Origin: Pyrobaculum sp. | GTDB lineage: Archaea > Thermoproteota > Thermoprotei > Thermoproteales > Thermoproteaceae | Direction of reading: 5' to 3' | Assembly (NCBI GenBank): GCA_022759345.1 | Contig: JAEMPK010000135.1 | Span: forward strand, 1-5,773 | DNA: 5,773 nucleotides | Shown: positions 1 through 5,044 of the stretch, one piece after another | Numbering within the stretch: the stretch's first letter is position 1 | Layout of the letters: each line of letters opens with the position of its first letter | The notes under the pieces: generated by a model | Database searches by the model: none | Seen by the model: only the letters and a program-made list of their open reading frames with translations | Told to the model about the DNA's origin: nothing | Translations under genes and position numbers: made by a program

Positions 1-1
1 C

Positions 2-43
2 CACGTCTACAAGGCGCTTGCAGAGGTCTTGGAGGTGGTATGA
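2..43 (+). CDS. C-terminal end of an upstream gene (herA by position)
   Basis: A reading frame open from the left edge ends at TGA 41-43 and encodes a 13-residue tail, HVYKALAEVLEVV. Its stop overlaps the mre11 start in an ATGA arrangement, the usual sign of co-transcription and translational coupling. In many crenarchaea the gene directly before mre11 is herA, the hexameric DNA translocase that works with Mre11-Rad50-NurA in end resection. The product is therefore a synteny guess: the tail carries no diagnostic motif. Confidence 0.5.
   Translation, partial: HVYKALAEVLEVV
31..37 (+). promoter_or_regulatory. Shine-Dalgarno site of mre11
   Basis: GGAGGTG matches the archaeal 16S 3' end complement perfectly and ends two bases before the ATG at 40. 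It lies inside the end of the preceding gene, so it supports both the chosen start and coupled translation. The spacing is shorter than usual. Confidence 0.6.
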
Positions 44-1200
44 AGATTCTACACATATCAGACGCGCACCTCGGCAGAGCGCAGTACCACCTGCCCGAGA
101 GGGAGGAGGACTACTTCAAGGCCTTTGAGGAGGCTCTGAGGCTCGGCAAGTCGGCAGACGTGGTCTTGGTCACAGGCGACCTCTTCGACACGAGGAGGCC
201 GAGCAACAAGACCCTCCTGCGGTTTGTAGAGGCGGTGGAGGCGGCTGGTGTCGTTCTCTACGCCATAGGTGGGAACCACGACTTCAGTTACGTCAGATAC
301 CGGGCCGAGGCTGGGAGATGCCCCCGGCCTAGGGAGTGTCTATACGACACGGCGCTTAGGCTTGTGGACAGGATGAGGCTGGCGCGGCTTCTCTGTTGGG
401 AGGCGGCGGACGTGGGCGGCGTCTACATATTCGGCGCATGCGCCACGCCTAGGGACTACGCCGCGGAGTACCGCGGATTGCTCCAGAGGATGCCTCCCGG
501 CTCCGTCCTAGCGATCCACCAAGCCGTGGAGGGAGTCAAGGCGAGGTATCCCGCGGAGGACGACGACTACACGATGCCGCAGGCGGTCTTCCAAGGCCTG
601 CCGTATTTGCACATAGCGGCGGGCCACGTCCACGACCACCTGGCCAAGCATCCGGCAGGCGCCGTGTGGGCCGGCTCGTTGGAGATCTGGGACGTGGGGG
701 AGTTCGAGACTTGGGACTACAGAGGCGGCTTCGAGAAGGCGCAAGACGTTGCCCAGAAGGGCGTCGTGCTTATAGATGTGGCGGGGAAGGCGGCGTCGCT
801 TAAGCCGATCTCTCTGCCCCCTCGGAGGCCGCTTTATAGAGTTAGACTCTTCATCCGCGAGGTCAAAGAGGCCTTCTCCGCTGTGGAGGAGGCGGCGAAG
901 CTCTTCGACAGAGAAGGCGCCGTGGTGAGGCTCGAGCTGTGGGGCGTCGTGGAGGGCGGCCTCAAGACGGGCCAGCTGGCGTCGAGGTTTTCCAAGGCGC
1001 TTCATGTAGATGTGGTGGACAGGACGTCATCGCCGCAGAAGGCGGTGGCGCTGAGGGGCACCGCCGTGGAGGAGCTGTGGCGTCTCATGAAGGAGAAGCT
1101 GGGCCCCCACGCAGACGTGGTGCTTAAGGCTATGGAGCTCATACGCGACGGCGAGAAAGAGGCGGCGAAAAGACTCCTCCTAAAGGCTCTGTATGATTAA
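40..1200 (+). CDS. mre11: DNA double-strand break repair nuclease Mre11
   Basis: Calcineurin-like metallophosphoesterase, 386 aa, a normal archaeal Mre11 length. All phosphodiesterase motifs are present in order: D8/H10 (SDAHLG), D47 (TGDLFD), N79-H80-D81 (GGNHD), H160 (AIHQ), and H196/H198 (GHVHD). These residues would bind the two Mn ions used for 3'-5' exonuclease and ssDNA endonuclease activity. The region after about residue 275 fits the capping domain and the C-terminal helices that contact the base of the Rad50 coiled coil. The start is set by a strong Shine-Dalgarno site and by overlap with the upstream stop codon. The 3' end overlaps rad50 by 8 nt, so the two subunits are probably made from one mRNA in a coupled way. 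Nothing appears truncated. Confidence 0.95.
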   Translation: MKILHISDAHLGRAQYHLPEREEDYFKAFEEALRLGKSADVVLVTGDLFDTRRPSNKTLLRFVEAVEAAGVVLYAIGGNHDFSYVRYRAEAGRCPRPRECLYDTALRLVDRMRLARLLCWEAADVGGVYIFGACATPRDYAAEYRGLLQRMPPGSVLAIHQAVEGVKARYPAEDDDYTMPQAVFQGLPYLHIAAGHVHDHLAKHPAGAVWAGSLEIWDVGEFETWDYRGGFEKAQDVAQKGVVLIDVAGKAASLKPISLPPRRPLYRVRLFIREVKEAFSAVEEAAKLFDREGAVVRLELWGVVEGGLKTGQLASRFSKALHVDVVDRTSSPQKAVALRGTAVEELWRLMKEKLGPHADVVLKAMELIRDGEKEAAKRLLLKALYD

Positions 1201-3304
1201 GAAGATTGAGATCGTAAACTTCAAGGCCTACGCCAAGGCCTCTTTTAGGTTCGGCGAGGGGGTCAACTTCATCTACGGCGCCAACGGCTCCGGCAAGACT
1301 TCGCTCATGGAGGCCATCTCAGTGGCGCTCTTCGGGTCGCAGTGGGTGACCAGGTGGGGCGGCAGGAGGTGGAGCAACTTCCTCAGGAGAGGCGCCTCGT
1401 GGGGCGAGGTGAAGCTGTACTTAAGCCACGGGGGCCGGGAGATCGTCGTCGTTAGGAGATTCGGCGAAGAGGGGACGGTCTCCTCCGGCACGTACCTGGC
1501 GGTGGACGGGGGCGTGGTGGCGCGGGGCGACTCAGACGTCACGGCGACTCTCGTCTCGAAGCTGGGCCTTAGGCTGGACGAATACGCGCATCTGCTCTAC
1601 ATCCGGCAGGGGGAGTTGAGGAGGATACTGCAGGAGACCGAGTACATAGACCGCATCCTCCGCCTCGACGAGTTCGACAAGGTGGACGAGGTGGTAAAGG
1701 ATGTACACGACGAGTTTAGAGGTCGGCGGGAGCGGGTAGGCGGCCGGCTGGAGGAGCTGGAGAAGAGGCTCCCCGTGTTGAGGAGCAGGCTGGACGACTT
1801 GCGGCGGAGGCTGGAGGAGGCCGAGAAGAGGGCGGCGGAGCTGGAGGAGGCGTCGGCGCGGTTTAGAGAGGTGGAGAGACGCTACCTGGAGCTTAGAGAG
1901 CGGTACGCCTCTCTAGTCAAGGAGAGGGAGGCGTTGGAGAAGAAGCTGGAGGAGGCGGCCCAGCTGGCGCTCAGCGCCGAGAGAGACGTGGAGCAACTGG
2001 AGGCGGAGCTGGAGGCTGTTAGGAAGGCGGCGGAGGAGCTGAAGAGCCTCCCCGAGGTGGGCGACGTGGAGAAGGAGTATTTCGAGCTTCGGCAGGCGGT
2101 GGCTGCGGCGGAGAGGGTCCCCCCCGAGGTGAGGAGCTACGACCCCAGGTCTCTTGAGGAGGCCCGGCGGAGGCTGGAGGAGGCGAGTAGGAGACATGGA
2201 GAGGTGAAGACGCGGCTGGCTCTTCTACGCGACGTGCTCCGTCTGGCCCAGCGGGCGGAGGGCGGCCGGTGTCCGGTGTGCGGGTCGCCGCTTTCTAGAG
2301 ACGCCGTCCAGCGGCACGAGTTGGAAGTGCTGGGTCTGGAGAAGGAGGAGCAACGTCTCTCGAAACTCATAGACCAGCTCAAGGCCGAGGTCAGGCGGCT
2401 GGAGGAGCTGGACAGGCTTTACCACAGCTACAAGCCCTACCTGGCTCTAGACCTCCCATCCGCGCGGAGGAGGCTGGCCGAGCTGGAGGCCCTATACCAG
2501 AAGAAAAAGGAGGTGGAGAAGAGGCGGGCGTACCTCTCGGCGCAGGCGGCTAGGGAGGCAGAGGTGGCGAGGCGGCTGGAGGAGCTGAAGGCCCGTAAGG
2601 CCGAGGCAGAGAGGAAGATACAAGAGGTGAACCAGAGGCTGGGGGAGGTGGAGGCGGAGCTGGCCGCAACTGCAGAGGCGTTGAAGAGGCTGGAGGCGGA
2701 GTACGCGGCGCTTAAGACAAAACACGAGGAGTACCTCGCCGCGAGGTCTGTGGCGGCTGAGCTCAGGCGTCAGATAGCTGAGACGGAGAAGGAGCTGGCC
2801 GCCTTGGCGGGCGAGCTGGAGAAGGCCAAGTCAGAGGCCGAGAGGCTCGACAAGGCCCTCGCCGCGGCGCGACAGATAAGAGTCGTCCTCGGCGAGCTCA
2901 AGCCTTTGATGCGTCAGACGTTGCTCAAGGCAATAAACGAGGAGCTAAACGCCGTCTTCCTCCGCCTCAGACACAAAGAGGCGTTTAAATCGCTCCAGCT
3001 GATCGAGACAGACGGGAGGTACGTAATCCGCGTCAACACCCCCACAGGCCCCATAGACCACGGCCTCCTGTCGCTCGGAGAACAGAACCTAGTCGCCCTC
3101 TCGCTGAGGGTGGCCCTGGCGAGGGCCCTCCTCGGACAAGCCCCCTTTATGATGTTCGACGAACCCACAGAACACCTAGACGAAGAACACAGAAGAAAAA
3201 TCGTGGAGCTGGTAAGAGGACTCACGTCGATAGTCCCCACAATCATCGTCACCTCCCACCTAGGCGAATTTGAAGAAGTCGCAGACGTAGTTATCCAACT
3301 CTGA
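1193..3304 (+). CDS. rad50: DNA repair ATPase Rad50, short coiled-coil form
   Basis: SMC-like ABC ATPase partner of Mre11, 703 aa. The N-terminal lobe has Walker A GANGSGKT (residues 29-36) and Q-loop Q139. Two heptad-rich helices, about 170-345 and 370-570, are separated by the zinc hook CPVC (360-363), almost exactly central. The C-terminal lobe has signature LSLGEQ (626-631), Walker B MMFDE (653-657), D-loop HLDEE, and H-loop H689. Many archaeal Rad50 proteins are about 850-900 aa, so the coiled coil here is short. The second position of the usual LSGGE signature is Leu; the Ser and the second Gly are kept. The ATG lies inside mre11 and has no Shine-Dalgarno site of its own, which implies coupling. 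The stop codon falls within a TnpB-type end motif, so the last residues may have been altered by an insertion. Confidence 0.95.
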   Translation: MIKKIEIVNFKAYAKASFRFGEGVNFIYGANGSGKTSLMEAISVALFGSQWVTRWGGRRWSNFLRRGASWGEVKLYLSHGGREIVVVRRFGEEGTVSSGTYLAVDGGVVARGDSDVTATLVSKLGLRLDEYAHLLYIRQGELRRILQETEYIDRILRLDEFDKVDEVVKDVHDEFRGRRERVGGRLEELEKRLPVLRSRLDDLRRRLEEAEKRAAELEEASARFREVERRYLELRERYASLVKEREALEKKLEEAAQLALSAERDVEQLEAELEAVRKAAEELKSLPEVGDVEKEYFELRQAVAAAERVPPEVRSYDPRSLEEARRRLEEASRRHGEVKTRLALLRDVLRLAQRAEGGRCPVCGSPLSRDAVQRHELEVLGLEKEEQRLSKLIDQLKAEVRRLEELDRLYHSYKPYLALDLPSARRRLAELEALYQKKKEVEKRRAYLSAQAAREAEVARRLEELKARKAEAERKIQEVNQRLGEVEAELAATAEALKRLEAEYAALKTKHEEYLAARSVAAELRRQIAETEKELAALAGELEKAKSEAERLDKALAAARQIRVVLGELKPLMRQTLLKAINEELNAVFLRLRHKEAFKSLQLIETDGRYVIRVNTPTGPIDHGLLSLGEQNLVALSLRVALARALLGQAPFMMFDEPTEHLDEEHRRKIVELVRGLTSIVPTIIVTSHLGEFEEVADVVIQL

Positions 3305-3339
3305 CCACCCTCCCCGAGTGCGGGCGCCCCGTGGGGAGG
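3301..3339 (-). repeat. Hairpin with TnpB-element right-end-like GGTCAG terminus
   Basis: On the minus strand CCTCCCC (3339-3333) pairs perfectly with GGGGAGG (3315-3309) around a 17-nt loop that itself contains GGGCGCCC. Downstream the minus strand reads GGGTGGTCAG, ending at 3301. A GC hairpin followed by a GGAGG-type run and GTCAG is, from memory, typical of the right end of archaeal IS200/IS605 TnpB elements, where the omega-RNA scaffold ends and the guide begins. The terminus contains the complement of the rad50 TGA. The hairpin is directly seen; the element identity is inferred. It could instead act as the 3' structure of the rad50 mRNA. Confidence 0.45.
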
Positions 3340-3588
3340 CGTCCTCGCCCCGCCTTCATCGGCGCCTTGGGCGGAGGTCGTGGGAGCGGTCCAGGCCAGC
3401 ACCGCGGGTCCTCTGTTGCCGGCCTTTAGCGCCATGAGCGAGGCTCAGATGGCGTATGCGACTGGCCGCAGAGCGATGGGATTCGCCTTCCTCACAGCTT
3501 CCCTCGGCACCATCCCCTTTTTCAGTCTCTTCCTCACCTTCTTCACGTCCCACCAGACGTAAGGCACGCCGAGATGCAACAAGTCCAT
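3304..3588 (-). pseudogene. Degraded minus-strand coding remnant, possibly a TnpB C-terminus
   Basis: A minus-strand frame starting at ATG 3588-3586 encodes 47 residues (MDLLHLGVPYVWWDVKK, then KGMVPREAVRKANPIAL) and stops at TGA 3447-3445. The same frame then stays open for 48 more codons to the GGTCAG end, with a Pro/Gly/Ala-rich tail (TPPHGAPALGEGG). Third codon positions are strongly G/C on both sides of the stop, as in the neighbouring real genes, and the N-terminal part reads like genuine protein. The frame is also open upstream to about 3681, where the vapB promoter begins, so a larger gene appears to have been cut off there. The tail composition and the adjacent right-end-like hairpin suggest the end of a TnpB transposon nuclease. 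No zinc-ribbon cysteines or RuvC residues survive to prove it. The TGA may be the natural stop or a nonsense mutation. Confidence 0.42.
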
Positions 3589-3675
3589 TCTCGCAGGCCT
3601 ACAGCGCCGGCCATAGGCCCGTCTATGGGCGAGACGGGGACCCTTACGCTCAGGAGGAGCCCGGGAGGAGTCGGC

Positions 3676-3711
3676 GTATACTGTTGTATTGTATACAAAT
3701 ACTCGTATACG
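3676..3711 (+). promoter_or_regulatory. GTATAC operator array upstream of vapBC
   Basis: Three copies of the palindrome GTATAC sit at 3676-3681, 3691-3696 and 3705-3710, spaced 15 and 14 bp start to start. The middle copy is part of an imperfect longer palindrome (GTATTGTATACAAATAC, 3686-3702) and the third of CGTATACG. A further ATACGTAT (3722-3729) overlaps the end of the TATA box, and half-sites (GTATG, GTATTTGTATG) run to the start codon. Regular palindromes beside the core promoter fit cooperative binding by an autoregulatory VapB-VapC complex. Confidence 0.55.
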
Positions 3712-3712
3712 C

Positions 3713-3724
3713 TAAGTTTATATA
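3713..3724 (+). promoter_or_regulatory. TATA box of vapBC
   Basis: TTTATATA at 3717-3724, preceded by a purine-containing TAAG that could serve as BRE. Its centre is about 24 bp before GTG 3744. With the usual archaeal TATA-to-start distance, transcription would begin at or next to that codon, giving a leaderless mRNA. This supports the chosen vapB start. Confidence 0.65.
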
Positions 3725-3743
3725 CGTATGTCTGTATTTGTAT

Positions 3744-3971
3744 GTGTCTACTACGGTGATAAGCGTGAGGATTAGGAAGGAGTTGAAGAAAAAGGCGAGA
3801 GAGCTCGGAATAGACATCAGGGAGGTTTTGGAGAAGGCGCTTGAGGAGGCCATAAGGCGGAGGGAAGAAGAAGAGCTCGTCAAGGCTCTCGAAGAGTTGA
3901 AAAACCTCTTTTCCCGCATATCCGAGAAGGAGTGGGTAGACGCGGTGCGTAGCTCTAGACATGAGCGTTGA
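3744..3971 (+). CDS. vapB: VapB-type antitoxin
   Basis: 75-residue antitoxin of a VapBC type II module. The N-terminus (STTVISVRIRKELKKKARE) has the beta strand and following helices of a CopG-like ribbon-helix-helix DNA-binding fold. A charged helical linker follows (about residues 38-58). The C-terminus (EKEWVDAVRSSRHER) resembles the VapB tail that wraps the toxin and blocks its PIN active site. The frame is open further upstream, but GTG 3744 is preferred: it gives the typical VapB beginning and coincides with the predicted transcription start. GTG 3756 is the next choice. There is no Shine-Dalgarno site, consistent with leaderless translation. Its stop overlaps vapC by 11 nt. It likely represses its own promoter through the adjacent GTATAC sites. 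RHH assignment is from pattern; an AbrB-like fold is less likely. Confidence 0.82.
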   Translation: MSTTVISVRIRKELKKKARELGIDIREVLEKALEEAIRRREEEELVKALEELKNLFSRISEKEWVDAVRSSRHER

Positions 3972-4359
3972 GTATCTCCTGGACGCCTCCGCTTTGTACG
4001 GGCTGGTTGCCCATTACCACAGGTGGATAGGGCATAGGAAAAGACTCGCCATTCTTCACCTGACTGTATACGAGGTGGGAAACGCGTTGTGGAAGGAGGC
4101 AAGGGCAGGGAAGTTACCGTGGCGGGAGGCCGCCGGAGCCCTCTCACGGGTGTTGTCTAGTCTTAAGATGCTGGACGACCCTCCTCTAGAGGAGGTCTTG
4201 GAGGTCGCCGTAGAGAGAGACTTGACCTTCTATGACGCGAGCTACGCCTATGTGGCCGAGACGTTGGGTCTCTCGCTGGTCACGCAAGACCGCAAACTTC
4301 TGAAGAAATCCCATGCCGCAATAGACGTGGCTACGTTCCTCACAAGACTCTCAACCTGA
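3961..4359 (+). CDS. vapC: VapC-type PIN-domain ribonuclease toxin
   Basis: 132-residue PIN-domain protein, normal VapC length. The acidic metal-binding residues are all in place: D8 in LLDASAL, E38 in TVYEVGNALWKE, D92 in LTFYDASYAYVAE, and D110 in LVTQDRKLL. Known VapC toxins are Mg/Mn-dependent RNases that cut tRNA, rRNA or mRNA and are held inactive by the cognate antitoxin; the target cannot be told from sequence. The ATG lies 11 nt inside vapB without an evident ribosome-binding site, so translation probably depends on vapB translation. The stop codon is built into a hairpin at 4357-4377. No active-site loss or frameshift is visible, so the toxin should be functional. Confidence 0.93.
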   Translation: MSVEYLLDASALYGLVAHYHRWIGHRKRLAILHLTVYEVGNALWKEARAGKLPWREAAGALSRVLSSLKMLDDPPLEEVLEVAVERDLTFYDASYAYVAETLGLSLVTQDRKLLKKSHAAIDVATFLTRLST

Positions 4360-4399
4360 AGGGCGGGGTCCCCTTCAAATGATGCCCTTGTCCCGCCCT
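4357..4399 (+). terminator. Overlapping alternative hairpins at the vapC stop codon
   Basis: TGAAGGG (4357-4363) pairs with CCCTTCA (4371-4377); this small hairpin contains the stop codon. A competing, stronger stem pairs AGGGCGGG (4360-4367) with CCCGCCCT (4392-4399). The two cannot form together because both use the first GGG. A pyrimidine-rich stretch follows (4401-4412). It may act as a 3'-end or stability element for the vapBC mRNA. On the minus strand it contains CCCCGCCCTTCAGG, similar to TnpB right-end hairpins, so a relic of such an end is another possibility. Confidence 0.4.
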
Positions 4400-4575
4400 A
4401 ATCTTCTCCTCCGACGGGGATCACAGGTACGGTAGGGACCAGCACTACGCGTTGAATATCACCATACCCCAACCGCGAACGCGATTATGGCTAGTGTAAT
4501 CAACGTACCCTATTCATGACCCCTCCTCGTCAACTCTGGTTGTAGCCCACGGCAACTAACTCTATTACCGCGGCT
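4400..4575. other. Intergenic stretch without recognisable features
   Basis: No supported reading frame, tRNA-like fold or box C/D pair was found on either strand. Only small items appear, such as CGCG-AA-CGCG at 4474-4483. Stops are frequent in all frames, and composition is less GC-rich than the neighbouring genes, as expected for decayed or non-coding DNA. Confidence 0.5.
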
Positions 4576-4583
4576 CTTTTATA
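4576..4583 (+). promoter_or_regulatory. TATA-like promoter box
   Basis: CTTTTATA is a good archaeal box A match. It would place a transcription start at roughly 4605-4608, within the hairpin at 4598-4620 and just before the broken frame at 4623. No purine-rich BRE precedes it, so support is moderate. Confidence 0.35.
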
Positions 4584-4597
4584 CGCCTAGTTTTGTC

Positions 4598-4620
4598 AAC
4601 CTCACGTCTTTGCTGAGGTT
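4598..4620 (+). repeat. Perfect 7-bp hairpin, possible element left end
   Basis: AACCTCA (4598-4604) and TGAGGTT (4614-4620) are perfectly complementary around a 9-nt loop. Subterminal imperfect palindromes mark the ends of IS200/IS605 elements, and this one sits just before a reading frame that ends close to a right-end-like motif. The pairing is seen; its role as a left end is inferred. Confidence 0.35.
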
Positions 4621-4622
4621 CG

Positions 4623-4901
4623 GTGGAGTATACGGCAAGGACTAAGGCGGCTGTATACGTAAGTAATGAATGTCATGAGAAGAGTGAAGGCCAGGACGCC
4701 GAAGTAACGAAGGAGTAGGCTGTGTCGTTGCACGAGGACTGCGACGCCCTTCTGAAGGGCTTTGCCGCAACGTCTCAGATGGTAATGAGACAACTGGTAA
4801 CGTTAGTGGGTGGGTATAGCAGGAGGGACATGGCCCATGGCGATCCACGTGGTTACTATCGTGATTACGGTGTCAAGACTAGAATAGCCCATTACAAATA
4901 A
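4623..4901 (+). pseudogene. Amber-interrupted frame, possibly a TnpB N-terminal remnant
   Basis: From GTG 4623 one frame runs 31 codons (VEYTARTKAAVYVSNE...) to TAG 4716-4718. It then continues open through GTG 4722 for 59 codons to TAA 4899-4901, ending in GYYRDYGVKTRIAHYK. The downstream part alone could be a small gene: GGAG (4712-4715) lies 6 nt before GTG 4722. The N-terminal TARTKAAVYV and the final YYRDYGVKTRIAHY recall the N-terminal region of TnpB (IS605 OrfB), where a short basic strand precedes a YRELR..YGLPS-like helix. If so, the RuvC core has been deleted and the right end now follows almost directly. The match is weak and from memory; an unrelated small protein or chance opening remains possible. 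Confidence 0.33.
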
Positions 4902-4907
4902 TGGAAA

Positions 4908-4938
4908 GCCTCGCCCTTTAGGGCGGAGAGGAGGTCAG
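4908..4938 (+). repeat. TnpB-element right-end-like motif (omega-RNA 3' end)
   Basis: GCCTCGCCCTTTAGGGCG is followed by GAGAGGAGGTCAG. CGCCC (4912-4916) pairs with GGGCG (4921-4925) across a TTTA loop. This hairpin plus GGAGGTCAG closely resembles the conserved right end of crenarchaeal and thermococcal IS200/IS605 TnpB elements, where the guide RNA begins right after TCAG. One frame reads ESLAL-stop-GGEEVS, the kind of tail seen at the ends of many TnpB genes. No intact TnpB is present in the window. Confidence 0.5.
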
Positions 4939-4950
4939 TACCTCCTTGTT
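4929..4950 (+). terminator. Terminator-like hairpin
   Basis: AGGAGGT (4929-4935) and ACCTCCT (4940-4946) form a perfect 7-bp stem with a CAGT tetraloop, followed by TGTTT. It overlaps the right-end-like motif, so the two structures would compete. It could end transcripts begun at the 4576 box. Archaeal termination relies mainly on T-runs and the run here is poor. Confidence 0.35.
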
Positions 4951-5044
4951 TCACGAGCCGCAACATGTTATTAAGCGTTAATATCGGTACTTATCAGCGG
5001 CGGCCGCACATTAAGGTCTCTGTGTAGGGTCTTTAAAACCGAGG
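4951..5044. other. Convergent intergenic tail with a 15-bp palindrome
   Basis: Between the last hairpin and the aRF1 stop the sequence is AT-richer. It contains TATTAA-GCG-TTAATA (4969-4983), a perfect palindrome with a 3-nt centre. CTTTAAAA (5030-5037) gives a T-run on the minus strand just past the aRF1 stop, which may contribute to termination of that gene. No gene is supported here. Confidence 0.4.

Noticed and set aside
3380..3562. A 60-aa + strand ORF after rad50, in the same frame as rad50 and open back to its stop
   Set aside because: It has no promoter or ribosome-binding site and low-complexity composition. The minus strand over the same bases reads as much better coding sequence. 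Readthrough of the rad50 stop is unsupported.
3676..3710. CRISPR array suggested by evenly spaced repeats
   Set aside because: The repeat unit is only 6 bp with 8-9 bp between copies, far too short for CRISPR; it fits operator sites.
3456..3743. N-terminal extension of VapB to a 171-aa protein
   Set aside because: The extension crosses the operator repeats and the TATA box, and its translation is unlike any antitoxin. GTG 3744 fits both the promoter spacing and the family N-terminus.
4459..4503. Hydrophobic minus-strand peptide LITLAIIAFAVGVW, like a pilin-type membrane segment
   Set aside because: Only 14 codons from TTG to a stop, with no Shine-Dalgarno site and no continuing domain; most likely chance.
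4602..4848. Two overlapping minus-strand ORFs of 63 and 68 codons
   Set aside because: Composition is unlike the neighbouring proteins, with no promoter or ribosome-binding site. They lie opposite the more coherent + strand frame.
4360..5044. Stable RNA gene such as tRNA, SRP RNA, RNase P RNA or box C/D RNA
   Set aside because: No cloverleaf, no conserved SRP or RNase P motifs, and no box C (RTGATGA) paired with box D (CTGA) at a suitable distance.
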